NCBI GenBank assembly: GCA_910584295.1
Contig: CAJTYR010000003.1
Location: 94,900 to 158,899, forward strand
Length of the DNA stretch: 64,000 nucleotides
Source: an uncultured Christensenella sp.
GTDB lineage: Bacteria; Bacillota; Clostridia; Christensenellales; UBA1242
Direction: 5' to 3'
Below the pieces are notes generated by a model. The model saw only the letters and a list, made by a program, of their open reading frames with translations, did no database searches and was not told the DNA's origin. Shown one piece after another: positions 50,770 to 58,736 of this stretch. Position numbers and translations under genes: made by a program. The stretch's first letter is position 1; every line of letters starts with the position of its first letter.

Positions 50770-52020
50770 ATGAGAGAATATATTGAAATTACACCACACA
50801 GATCCATTATGACCAAAATCGCACAGACGGGTTATTCAGTTCAAGAGAGCATTTCAGAACTTATTGACAATTCTATTGATGCTCGTTTGGAAGATGAAAA
50901 GGTGACAGTTGAAATTGTTTTCACAAAAGACAAAATTTCAGTCAAAGATAATGGTCGTGGTATGAATAAATTGCAAGCGCAACACTGCATACGACTTGGA
51001 TATTCCAGCAAGAAAAATAAACTGGGCGAATTTGGTTTGGGACTTAAGACCTCCACTTCATTTTTAGGAGAGGAATTTGTTTTAAGCACAAAACAAAAAG
51101 ATGAAAATGAAGAATATGTTTTGCGTTATAACGAGAAAGAATGGTTGGAAAATGGTGATTGGTTTAAATTTCCAATGGACATCAACAAGGCAGATTCGTC
51201 TGCTCATGGAACAATGGTTGAAATTACTAAACTTAAGATTGAAGTTGATGAAAAACTTGCATTGAAAATTGAGGAAGAGCTTGGCAGAAGGTTTGCTCCA
51301 TTCATTGTCAACAATGAGGCAGAACTCATCTTCAATGGCAGAGTTTGTCAAGTTCCAAAGACTGTCATCATTGAAGATACAAAAAGAGAATTTAAATTGT
51401 CAGAAGGAAAAGTGACTGTCAAAGGTTGGTGGGCATATCAGCTTTCTGGCTATAACAAAAGCTTGTTTGGTTTCAACACCTTCAGACGTGGACGTCTTGT
51501 GACTGTCTTTGACAAAATTGGAATAAGTCCAAACCAAGACATCAAGCAGATTGTTGGAGAACTTGAGATAAGTGGAGTGCCAATCACTCACGATAAAAAG
51601 AACTGGGTGAAATCAAGTGAAGAGTTTGAGCTGGTTGAAAAAATTCTTAAAGAATACTTCACTCCTTTTGAATATCGTCCAAAGAGATTGCTTTCAGGAT
51701 ATCCTGCAAGCAAAGGGAAAGTTATTGGCACAGTCAGACAACTTAACATGTTTCATGGTTCTGATATGGAGAAAGAAATTGCGAAAGTAAACAAAGGTGA
51801 CATTATTGTTACGGCGATGACAAGACCACAATATTTGATTGCAATCAGAAGAGCCGGCGGAATCATCACCGACCTTGGTGGAACTCTTTGTCACGCTGCA
51901 ATTGTTTCTCGAGAATTTGGAATTCCTGCAGTTGTAGGCACAAACATTGCAACAAGCACTTTGATTGACGGAACAAAAGTTATTCTTGATGGAGGGGAAG
52001 GAACTATTTATGAATATTAG
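50770..52020 (+). CDS. MORC-like GHKL ATPase fused to a PEP-synthase-type phosphohistidine (swivel) domain
   Basis: A 416-residue two-part protein. Residues about 1-195 are a GHKL ATPase: ELIDNSIDA (Glu30, Asn34, N box), DNGRGM (60-65) and GEFGLGLKTS (86-95, ATP lid). Residues about 195-300 look like the S5-type transducer domain that follows in MORC/Hsp90/MutL proteins, including THDKKNW with the Lys that contacts ATP. Residues about 308-416 are the mobile phosphohistidine domain of PEP synthase/PPDK, with DLGGTLCHAAIVSREFGIPA; His375 is the expected phosphate carrier. The PEP-binding TIM barrel is absent. GHKL proteins of this type change shape with ATP; joining one to a swivel domain is an arrangement I do not know. 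First gene of an operon whose last gene supplies the missing ATP-grasp domain; overlaps the next gene by 11 nt. Confidence 0.85.
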   Translation: MREYIEITPHRSIMTKIAQTGYSVQESISELIDNSIDARLEDEKVTVEIVFTKDKISVKDNGRGMNKLQAQHCIRLGYSSKKNKLGEFGLGLKTSTSFLGEEFVLSTKQKDENEEYVLRYNEKEWLENGDWFKFPMDINKADSSAHGTMVEITKLKIEVDEKLALKIEEELGRRFAPFIVNNEAELIFNGRVCQVPKTVIIEDTKREFKLSEGKVTVKGWWAYQLSGYNKSLFGFNTFRRGRLVTVFDKIGISPNQDIKQIVGELEISGVPITHDKKNWVKSSEEFELVEKILKEYFTPFEYRPKRLLSGYPASKGKVIGTVRQLNMFHGSDMEKEIAKVNKGDIIVTAMTRPQYLIAIRRAGGIITDLGGTLCHAAIVSREFGIPAVVGTNIATSTLIDGTKVILDGGEGTIYEY

Positions 52021-53116
52021 AATTCCAGAATATTATTTGAAAATGCCACAATATCTTCCAAACGATTTGGAAGGAATGATTTTGACTTATCCAAAGAAGT
52101 TTCCATACATTGTGGCTCATTATGAAGAAGTTTCAAAAAAATTTTATGCTGACCCAGAAGGGTTTCGTGCCTATGGAAACAGTCAGCTTGAAGAGCTTAA
52201 GGCAGGGCTTGAGAAGGTGAAATCAGATTGGGACAACACCAAAGATAAAACTTTGAAATTTATGGTTGAAACTGATCAGCGCCTAAACAAATTGTTCTGT
52301 TATCGCTTCTGGATTGTAAACTATCTTTTTGCTGATGGTCCAATTCACTCTTTTTATGTCGATAATCTGAAGCGTCTTGTTCCACTTTTGATTGTGGAAG
52401 AAAATGTGGTTGAATATGAAGCCAAGGTCGAGCAAATCATTCAAGACCTTTTGCAGTCTGACTATGCTGACCTCTATTTGATTCAGGCACTTAATGGCAA
52501 TTATGTATACCGAGAACTTCTTTCAATTTCAAAAATTGAAAAGGATTTGGAAAAAGTCACAAAATTGATTGATGAAGCTCCTCTTGACAATGCGCAAAAG
52601 ATAAATGAAATTTGGAAAAAACTTTGGGAAGAAGGTCTTTGCGACAACGAGCTTATCAAAAAGAAACTCTCTTCTGCCATCTATCAGGTGAAATTTAGAA
52701 AGAGTATGTTGCCACTTTACAATGCTCTTACTCACACAATTGAATTCCGAAAGGGAAACTTGGAACTTTTTGAAAAGCACGAAAACATGCAAAAGCGTAT
52801 TGATGAAATTATGAGACTTGCAAAAAAACATCTAAGTCCAGAGGACGTTGAACTTTTTGAAATGAGCTATAAGCAAGCCAAAAACTTCTCAATGTATAAA
52901 GATGTTATGGGAAGTGTTGATGGTGATTTGCTTCCGTTCTGGTTTGGGCTTCATGATATGGTCAAGCAAGAACTTAAGAAAATCAATCCAAATGCTCAAT
53001 TCTCTCATTCTGGGCAAGCGGCAATGTTCAACTCTTTGGTTTGGTATTTACCTGATGATTTGAAGGCAGTTGTGATGAGCCCAGATATGGTGGATTTTTC
53101 TGTTGAAACTTTGTAA
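52010..53116 (+). CDS. Helical protein, linker-like domain of a split PEP-synthase/rifampicin-phosphotransferase system
   Basis: A 368-residue, nearly all-helical soluble protein without signal peptide. The C-terminal part (LAKKHLSPEDVELFEMSYKQ, then MGSVDGDLLPFWFGLHD) resembles the helical segment that sits between the ATP-grasp and swivel domains in PEP-synthase-like and rifampicin-phosphotransferase enzymes, where it forms the acceptor-binding site. The N-terminal 200 residues are not recognised. I infer that it positions the phosphate acceptor; this is from gene context and weak similarity. It starts inside the previous gene (11-nt overlap) with AAGGA 7-8 nt upstream, and is followed by the phosphatase gene after 10 bp. 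Confidence 0.65.
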   Translation: MNIRIPEYYLKMPQYLPNDLEGMILTYPKKFPYIVAHYEEVSKKFYADPEGFRAYGNSQLEELKAGLEKVKSDWDNTKDKTLKFMVETDQRLNKLFCYRFWIVNYLFADGPIHSFYVDNLKRLVPLLIVEENVVEYEAKVEQIIQDLLQSDYADLYLIQALNGNYVYRELLSISKIEKDLEKVTKLIDEAPLDNAQKINEIWKKLWEEGLCDNELIKKKLSSAIYQVKFRKSMLPLYNALTHTIEFRKGNLELFEKHENMQKRIDEIMRLAKKHLSPEDVELFEMSYKQAKNFSMYKDVMGSVDGDLLPFWFGLHDMVKQELKKINPNAQFSHSGQAAMFNSLVWYLPDDLKAVVMSPDMVDFSVETL

Positions 53117-53126
53117 GGAGAAAAAA

Positions 53127-53924
53127 ATGAAAGATGTCGTTTATATCGGTCGTCACTCCAGATATGACACTTCTGAAGAAGAGGGGAAAGGGGGAAAACT
53201 GACTGATGCTGGCAAAACCGAAGCTGTGCAAAAAATGTTGAGTTATATCATTTCAGTTTTTACTGATGAAGAACTTAAAAACACTCGATTTCTTTTTGTT
53301 GCTTCTCCAACAAGTTGGAAAAATAATCCAAAGCTCGGAAGAAGAGCTGTTGAAACAAGTGTGATTTATAGACGAGCAATCAACAAATATTTAAAAAACA
53401 ACTGCGGAATGACACAAAGCGAGATTAGGACTTGTTTTATGGAAGATGATTGTCAAGATGCAATGATTGTTCCAACCATGCAGAAGCTTATTGAAGAGCC
53501 AAACTTTTGGGTTGAAGCCCCTGAATTTGTCAAAAAACTTGAAAAGGAATGTGGGGGCAGAACAGCCAAATTTTGGAATAGGCTTGCCACAGTCACAGAT
53601 GAAGAAATCAAAGTTTATGGTGAGCATGTCGAAAGTTCCAGAGATGTTGCAAGACGAATGATCAAAGCATTTTCAATGGCCAGACAATGGGGAGCGGCTC
53701 AAGAAGGAGTCAACACCTGTGTGATTATGATAAGTCATGGGGAAACATTGCAACCTTTCTATGATGGAATGGGTTTTGATTTTGCAAAGACTGGCTACAA
53801 CGAGGGCATTGTTATTGAAGCTGATGGAAGAGAGAAGGATGATAAAGTTAGGATTTATGACGCCTCTTTCAAACAACCAGAAAAAAATGTAGATCTTGGC
53901 AAAAGCATTGGAGAAAAAAAATAA
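53127..53924 (+). CDS. Histidine-phosphatase superfamily protein (phosphoglycerate-mutase-like)
   Basis: A 265-residue soluble protein. The N-terminus DVVYIGRHSRYD carries the RH motif (Arg9, His10) whose His becomes phosphorylated, and the second His lies in MISHGETLQ (His204); SRDVARRM sits between them. LTDAGKTEA matches the LTxxGxxQA motif. Residues about 60-160 are a long insertion not typical of small members. In this operon it could remove phosphate from the swivel His, from the acceptor, or from a product, resetting the relay; that is inference. AAGGAG precedes the ATG; the next gene starts one base after the stop. Confidence 0.82.
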   Translation: MKDVVYIGRHSRYDTSEEEGKGGKLTDAGKTEAVQKMLSYIISVFTDEELKNTRFLFVASPTSWKNNPKLGRRAVETSVIYRRAINKYLKNNCGMTQSEIRTCFMEDDCQDAMIVPTMQKLIEEPNFWVEAPEFVKKLEKECGGRTAKFWNRLATVTDEEIKVYGEHVESSRDVARRMIKAFSMARQWGAAQEGVNTCVIMISHGETLQPFYDGMGFDFAKTGYNEGIVIEADGREKDDKVRIYDASFKQPEKNVDLGKSIGEKK

Positions 53925-53925
53925 T

Positions 53926-54654
53926 ATGATAATAAAAAAATTTAAGGATGTCGACACAACTTTGCAAGGTCGTGTTGGTGGGAAAGCATTCAATCTTGCA
54001 AAACTCAAAAGCTTTGGACTTAATGTTCCAAACGGATTTGTTGTTGTCGATTATGAAGATTGTGCCGAAAACAATGAAGCAATTTTGAAGATGTTTGATG
54101 ATTTATCTTTGAAAATGGTCGCGGTGCGTTCTTCTGCAATTTGTGAAGATGGGGCACAAACCTCTTTTGCAGGGCAGTTTGAGACAATTCTTTTTGTAAA
54201 AAAAGACAATTTGATTGAGGCAGTTCAAAAGTGCTTTTGGTCAAATCAAAATGAGAGTGCAATGTTTTATGCACAGGAAAACAACATTGAAAAAGAAAAC
54301 ACAAAAGTTTCAGTTGTTGTCCAAACAATGATCGACAGCGAAATTTCTGGTGTTATGTTTACACAAAATCCAATCACGGAAGAAGATGAAATCTTGGTAG
54401 AATGTATTTTGGGAGTTGGAGAACAACTTGTTCAAGGAGAAGTTACGCCATCACAAATCAGGATTTCAAAAACAGATGGTGTGGCTATTTCCTATTTGGG
54501 AGAAAAAATTATTAGGGAAGACAAAATCGCAGAGCTATTTCAAAATGCAAAAAAGATTGAAAAATGCTTTGGTTGTCCACAAGACATAGAATTTGCTGTG
54601 GAAAACAACATTCTCTATATTTTGCAAGCACGACCAATCACAACTTTGAGTTAA
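53926..54654 (+). CDS. Stand-alone PEP-synthase/PPDK-type ATP-grasp domain
   Basis: A 242-residue protein equal to the nucleotide-binding domain of PEP synthase, without swivel or PEP barrel. Motifs: VGGKAFNLAKL (Lys20), VPNGFVV, AVRSSAICEDG (Arg68), FAGQFET, VQTMIDSEISGVMFTQNP, EDILVE-like acidic strand, and the C-terminal DIEFAVENN...LQARPI (Gln234, Arg236), the PPDK-type ATP site. It is about 80 residues shorter than the usual domain. The expected job is to transfer the beta-phosphate of ATP to His375 of the swivel domain encoded by the first gene of this operon, giving AMP and phosphate. Last gene before a terminator. Confidence 0.88.
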   Translation: MIIKKFKDVDTTLQGRVGGKAFNLAKLKSFGLNVPNGFVVVDYEDCAENNEAILKMFDDLSLKMVAVRSSAICEDGAQTSFAGQFETILFVKKDNLIEAVQKCFWSNQNESAMFYAQENNIEKENTKVSVVVQTMIDSEISGVMFTQNPITEEDEILVECILGVGEQLVQGEVTPSQIRISKTDGVAISYLGEKIIREDKIAELFQNAKKIEKCFGCPQDIEFAVENNILYILQARPITTLS

Positions 54655-54666
54655 AGATAAAATGAA

Positions 54667-54695
54667 AAAAGACAGGTCAGTTTGACTTGTCTTTT
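54667..54695. terminator. Intrinsic terminator closing the operon
   Basis: AAAAGACAGGTCA pairs with TGACTTGTCTTTT (one G-T pair), with A and T runs; also serves the convergent small membrane-protein gene. Confidence 0.75.
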
Positions 54696-54696
54696 A

Positions 54697-54945
54697 TTAT
54701 TTTTTTTCTTTTATTGCGGAGGAGATTGCCAAGCATGCGATTAACAAAAAGAAACCGCCAAGCCCAATCCCTAAAAAACAAAAACCGATTATTTTCATTG
54801 TTTCGTTTTTAAATTTATCACCTAATTTTGCAAGTAAAACCCCAACAAAAACCATCAGCAATGTTATTCCAAAACCGAAAAAAAGAAGAAAAAGTTTTAA
54901 TTTTATTCGTTTAGGAGAAAAGTTAAAAGATTTATTATTTTTCAT
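54697..54945 (-). CDS. Small two-helix membrane protein, leaderless start
   Basis: An 82-residue protein with a basic N-terminus (KSFNFSPKRIKLK), two hydrophobic helices (about residues 17-38 and 53-76) and a basic end (KEKK). Family unknown. A longer in-frame start at 55047 exists but has no ribosome site, while the ATG at 54945 is placed 6 nt after a perfect TATAAT box with TTGCTT 17 nt before it. That promoter geometry fixes the shorter start and predicts a leaderless mRNA. The sequence is very AT-rich. Confidence 0.6.
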   Translation of the reverse strand: MKNNKSFNFSPKRIKLKLFLLFFGFGITLLMVFVGVLLAKLGDKFKNETMKIIGFCFLGIGLGGFFLLIACLAISSAIKEKK

Positions 54946-54951
54946 ATAGTA

Positions 54952-54980
54952 ATTATATAAAAGCAGAACAAAAAAAGCAA
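54952..54980 (-). promoter_or_regulatory. Promoter for leaderless small membrane-protein gene
   Basis: TTGCTT (54975-54980), 17-nt spacer, TATAAT (54952-54957), TACTAT, then ATG at 54945. Confidence 0.65.
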
Positions 54981-55080
54981 TAAAAAAGCGAGAGGCGTAA
55001 AACAATTCTAATGAAGAATTGATTAAACACACACCATCATTCTTCATTAAAAACTACATTTGAGATTTAAATCAATTCAA

Positions 55081-55562
55081 CTTAAAAGTCACGACAAAAT
55101 CGCCAAGCGATGCTGCGATTTTCGCTTGGTCGTGAATGAAAAAACAAGTCAAAAGGCGATGCTTTTTAAACTTGTTTAAAAACGAGCACATAATGCGGTT
55201 TTTTCATTTGGTGCACCAAGAACAACCTAAATCGAACCCAGAGAAAAACTTCTCTTCTCGACTTGGGTTTTCTTTTTTCTTCATTCTCTCTTAACTGCAA
55301 AAAAAACGAATGTTTCTGCCGTTGTCATAGGTTGGCGTTTAAATAACATATCTTCAAAATCTTTCGCCATGCACTTTAACCTTGACAACAAAGAATATTC
55401 GTTTAAACTGACAATAGAGAGATGAAAACAAAAAGCAAAAAGTGGATGTGCGATTGCTTCGCCAGCACTCCACTTTTTGTTTGTTTCCATCAAATTTATT
55501 TGGTTTTCGTGTGCTTGGTTTGGCGAGGCAAAGCCGAGCCACTTGTATATACCAAGCACACG
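55081..55562. repeat. Hairpin-rich intergenic element, no supported gene
   Basis: A 635-bp stretch without a convincing gene. It carries a series of inverted repeats: CACGAC/GTCGTG enclosing CCAAGCGA/TCGCTTGG (55090-55134), AAACAAGT/ACTTGTTT (55142-55177), AACCCA/TGGGTT with a following T-rich run (55235-55275), AAAAAGTGGA/TCCACTTTTT (around 55437-55478) and an exact 11-bp pair CGTGTGCTTGG/CCAAGCACACG (55508-55518, 55552-55562). GC is visibly higher in the hairpins than in flanking DNA. It reads as a structured repeat element, perhaps present elsewhere in the genome. A 97-codon open frame (55281-55574, minus) covers most of the stems and was not accepted as a gene. Confidence 0.5.
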
Positions 55563-55580
55563 CCTAAATGCCAAGTGTAT

Positions 55581-57836
55581 TTATTTTTTACATTTTGGAC
55601 ATTTACATTTATATCTATCAGAGAAATGGTCAGGTCTATAGCTCCATTTATATCCGCATATTAAACATTCATATTCTGCCTTTTCTCTTGCTCCATTATA
55701 ACTAATTACTTTTATATTTTTATTGAGATTTGAAAGTTTACCACAATACTTATCAAATAAAATTTTCTTTTTTTCTTCTTCAGTCAAACTAGGTTTTGGC
55801 TTTTTGTTGTCTTTTTTATATTCAATAATTCGTTGTTGTCTTTCAATCTTTCTCTGTTCAGCCTTAATTTGTTTCATTTCTTCAGGATTAATAAGTCCAC
55901 TCACAATTAGTCTGCCACTTTCTTTTGTGCTGTTGGATGCAATAGTATCATTCCACAATCTAACTATATTATTTTTTGTAGTATATTGAAACCCTTTTAA
56001 TATTCTTGAAATTCTATACATATCAGTTTCTGGAACAAATGTTTTCTTATTGCTTTCTTTTAAATTATTATTCAAAACAACTAAATTGTTATTGTTGTCC
56101 TCATAGCCTAATAACTTAATATAATTACCATATAATTCTTTGTTATGTGCTTTTAGTAAACTTATCAAATTCGTATAAACATATTTATCTACTATTGAAT
56201 AAGCAAAATATGGTGTTATTGTTGCATCGAGTGGGTTAATATATAAGTGATTGTAAAAGTCAATATCAACTATACTTCCGTGTATATAACCACTGCCACC
56301 AATTCTTTTAATTTCATTTGAAATTTGCTTTTGAAAATTCTCGTAAGATTCTAAAAATAATTTTACTGAATTAGAATAGTTTACTAAATTTTCATAAAAA
56401 TAGTTTAAATCGTGTTTGCCAACATTTTTATAACTTCCGCCATTTAGCAGTTTTAAGTCATTGTTATTGTTAAGTTTTATCAAAAAGCAGTATATTCCAT
56501 TTCTTTTAAGCATAAATAATTTTTCAAAATCACGATTAAAATCTATTCTATTGCCAATACCATAGTAGAATAATTTGTATTGTTCTCGAGTAATCTCATA
56601 AATGCCATCGTTATAATCTTGAAAAATATCAAATTCTTTTGATGTCATTAAATATTTAAAACCATATGAATCACCCGTGTATCCAACTTGGTTATCGGCA
56701 TAAAGTTTCATTTCTTCATTTTCAATATAATTATTTCTGTGGGTGTGCCCTGAAATATAAAACCAATTTTTATTATATTCGCCACTAGACCAATCTTCTT
56801 TTGGCATATGAGTAATAAAAAATATTTTTTTATCGCAAGCAACTTCTGTTAGCTTTTTATGTAAAGTATCAACTTGTTTAGACCTTTCTTTTTCTTGTTT
56901 TCTAGTAATATACTGCGTTCTATATATTCCTTGGTTGAAACTGAATTCTTCATTCATTCCTGCATAACCAATACCACCAAATATTGCATAGCTATTACAT
57001 AAAAATTTATTTCTTAAAACACTTTTATCAAGTGCAAGAATTTCTTCTTGAGAGTATATATGTTGCTTATCATTTGGTAAAAATAATTGATTTTCCAATA
57101 AGTGAATTTTGCACTCAAAAGAATTTAAAAATTTTCTATAACTGTCAACCATTTCCTCTATTGTACTGCAAGTTTTGTTCAATTTTATGTCCCATAACTC
57201 GTGATTACCAAGCACTATAAATGTTGTTTGGTATGGCATTTCTGCTCTGTAAGCCTTGAAAAATAGTTTAAATACTTCAAAGTTGTATGAAATATCTCCA
57301 ACAAATATGATGCTGTAATTATAAGTAAAAGTTGGTAAACTACTTTTTAATTGTTCTATAACTTTTTTGAAATAAGAATCTAATTCAAACTTATTTACAT
57401 TATTTTTAAACTTATTTAATAGTTTATGATTTAGGTGTAAATCACTAATATAACAAAGCATAAAATTATTTTCTTCTAACAATTCAATGTCAAGTTGCCT
57501 GCTAGGGACTAAATCTAACGAGGTGGAAGGTGTTATATTTGCTAATTGATTATCTTTTGTTATTATCTTAAAAAGATTATCTTTATAAGTGCCAAGTTTA
57601 ATCATTATTGTCGAAGATATTTTAGCTTTGGTTAAATCATATTTATTTAAGTCAATACCTTCAAAATCATAATCTAACAAGTTTGCATCTTGTAAATCAT
57701 TATCTAATGCTTTATAAAATTTATCAAACAAAGTATATATTTTTTCTTCTCTTTCGAGAGTATATTTCTTTTCTCTAACAATGTGAAATAAATTATCTTC
57801 TTTTGAAAAATATTTATCTATAATACAAAAATCCAT
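55581..57836 (-). CDS. Large metallophosphoesterase with C-terminal zinc-ribbon domain
   Basis: A 751-residue protein, one of the most AT-rich genes here. Residues about 125-360 are a calcineurin-like phosphoesterase: CYISDLHLNH (DxH), IIFVGDISYN (GD), VLGNHELWD (GNHE), FFITHMPKED and YISGHTHRNN (GHxH) together supply all metal ligands. Residues about 1-120 and 370-640 are not recognised. The end has a charged helix (KQIKAEQRKIERQQR), then YECLICGYKWSYRP and CKCPKCKK, a zinc ribbon of the type seen next to nuclease-like domains (DUF4379-like). The targets could be nucleic acid, as for SbcD-like enzymes, but no partner ATPase is nearby. AGAGG precedes the ATG. Composition and the nearby tRNA suggest an acquired gene, possibly defence. 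Confidence 0.78.
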   Translation of the reverse strand: MDFCIIDKYFSKEDNLFHIVREKKYTLEREEKIYTLFDKFYKALDNDLQDANLLDYDFEGIDLNKYDLTKAKISSTIMIKLGTYKDNLFKIITKDNQLANITPSTSLDLVPSRQLDIELLEENNFMLCYISDLHLNHKLLNKFKNNVNKFELDSYFKKVIEQLKSSLPTFTYNYSIIFVGDISYNFEVFKLFFKAYRAEMPYQTTFIVLGNHELWDIKLNKTCSTIEEMVDSYRKFLNSFECKIHLLENQLFLPNDKQHIYSQEEILALDKSVLRNKFLCNSYAIFGGIGYAGMNEEFSFNQGIYRTQYITRKQEKERSKQVDTLHKKLTEVACDKKIFFITHMPKEDWSSGEYNKNWFYISGHTHRNNYIENEEMKLYADNQVGYTGDSYGFKYLMTSKEFDIFQDYNDGIYEITREQYKLFYYGIGNRIDFNRDFEKLFMLKRNGIYCFLIKLNNNNDLKLLNGGSYKNVGKHDLNYFYENLVNYSNSVKLFLESYENFQKQISNEIKRIGGSGYIHGSIVDIDFYNHLYINPLDATITPYFAYSIVDKYVYTNLISLLKAHNKELYGNYIKLLGYEDNNNNLVVLNNNLKESNKKTFVPETDMYRISRILKGFQYTTKNNIVRLWNDTIASNSTKESGRLIVSGLINPEEMKQIKAEQRKIERQQRIIEYKKDNKKPKPSLTEEEKKKILFDKYCGKLSNLNKNIKVISYNGAREKAEYECLICGYKWSYRPDHFSDRYKCKCPKCKK

Positions 57837-57904
57837 ATAAAACCTCTATATAGATAACATTATAACATATTTTTATAAAAAATCATTTAATTTGCCAAAT
57901 AAAA

Positions 57905-57934
57905 AAACTAAATTGATAGGTTCAATTTAGTTTC
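57905..57934. terminator. Terminator downstream of tRNA-Arg
   Basis: AAACTAAATTGA pairs with TCAATTTAGTTT around a 5-6-nt loop; T-run on the minus strand. Confidence 0.75.
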
Positions 57935-57938
57935 TTTT

Positions 57939-58013
57939 TGGTGCGTCTGCCGGGACTCGAACCCAGAATAACGGTTCCGTAGACCGTCGTGATATCCATT
58001 TCACCACAAACGC
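57939..58013 (-). tRNA. tRNA-Arg (anticodon ACG)
   Basis: A 75-nt cloverleaf including an encoded CCA. Acceptor stem GCGTTTG/CAGACGC (one G-T pair), D stem GTGA/TCAC, anticodon stem ACGGT/ACCGT with loop CTACGGA (anticodon ACG, read as ICG), T arm CTGGG-TTCGAGT-CCCGG. It decodes CGU, CGC and CGA. A TTTACT-17-TATAAT promoter lies upstream (58044-58072). Confidence 0.95.
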
Positions 58014-58043
58014 AAATAAGGCGATTTCAAGTTTTGCTCTGTT

Positions 58044-58072
58044 ATTATAGCAATTTGTCACAAAAAAGTAAA
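58044..58072 (-). promoter_or_regulatory. Promoter of tRNA-Arg
   Basis: TTTACT (58067-58072), 17-nt spacer, TATAAT (58044-58049), 30 nt before the mature 5' end. Confidence 0.65.
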
Positions 58073-58090
58073 GGGATTTTTCAAAACCTC

Positions 58091-58119
58091 TTGAAAATTG
58101 CGGTGTTTGGTGATAAAAT
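58091..58119 (+). promoter_or_regulatory. Promoter for leaderless GNAT-like gene
   Basis: TTGAAA (58091-58096), 17-nt spacer, TAAAAT (58114-58119); the ATG starts 6 nt later, at the expected transcription start. Confidence 0.7.
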
Positions 58120-58125
58120 ATCCTT

Positions 58126-58713
58126 ATGGAAAGTATTAAAGAAAGAATGAAGAAACTTGCAGAGTTTGGAGAAAAAGTGTTTGCGGTGGAGTTTCGTGGC
58201 AAACTTTATTATATTATCGAAAGCGGTCACCTCCTAGGTGGGGAAAGGGGAAGTCAAAAAGATTACACACTTTTTGATGATAAAAGCCAACTCGGGCACC
58301 TTTACATTTCAGATGTAAAGATGACGGAAGCGGAGATTGAATTTGAAAAATTGGATGGTGGTGTGCTTGTTGTTCCAAAAGAATATTTCTTGCTGACAGA
58401 TATTGAAATTTCAGACATTGATTTGCGTTGCAAAGGTCTTGGAGGCATGCTTCTTAATTGGGCGACAAAAGATATGCAACATGCTTCTGCAAAAAGAGAA
58501 GAGATTTTGCCACTTCTATTCATCAGACATAACAGCGAAGAAACTTTTGCTTTCTATGCAAAGTGGGGTGCAGTTGTAAATCAAAAAGTGGAAGATGTCA
58601 AAAGAGGCTCGAGTTGCTATATGCGCATCGACAAACCTATTGCAAAGCCAGAGTATGAGGTTAAAGTGATTGCAAAACACGATACAACAATAAAACAAGA
58701 TAGGTCAAAATAA
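58126..58713 (+). CDS. GNAT-fold acetyltransferase-like protein
   Basis: A 195-residue soluble protein. Residues about 90-150 hold LTDIEISDIDLRCKGLGGML (the acetyl-CoA loop, equivalent to R/Q-x-x-G-x-G/A), then ILPLLFIRHNSEETFAFYAK, the strand-helix pattern ending in the family's F-Y-x-K/R-x-G. So it is likely an N-acetyltransferase of unknown substrate. The first 80 residues, with a regular strand pattern, are not specific. There is no ribosome site; promoter spacing predicts translation from a leaderless mRNA. It ends at a terminator that overlaps its stop and is convergent with uvrC. Confidence 0.7.
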   Translation: MESIKERMKKLAEFGEKVFAVEFRGKLYYIIESGHLLGGERGSQKDYTLFDDKSQLGHLYISDVKMTEAEIEFEKLDGGVLVVPKEYFLLTDIEISDIDLRCKGLGGMLLNWATKDMQHASAKREEILPLLFIRHNSEETFAFYAKWGAVVNQKVEDVKRGSSCYMRIDKPIAKPEYEVKVIAKHDTTIKQDRSK

Positions 58714-58730
58714 ACCTATCTTTTTTTTGC
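58698..58730. terminator. Bidirectional terminator between the GNAT-like gene and uvrC
   Basis: AAGATAGGT (58698-58706) pairs with ACCTATCTT (58714-58722), followed by T8; the upstream stop codon lies next to the loop. Confidence 0.75.
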
Positions 58731-58736
58731 GAATTT

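Noticed and set aside
55281..55574. Open frame of 97 codons on the minus strand in the hairpin-rich spacer
   Set aside because: No ribosome site, codon use unlike the neighbours, and it runs through several inverted repeats; better explained as a structured or repeated intergenic element.
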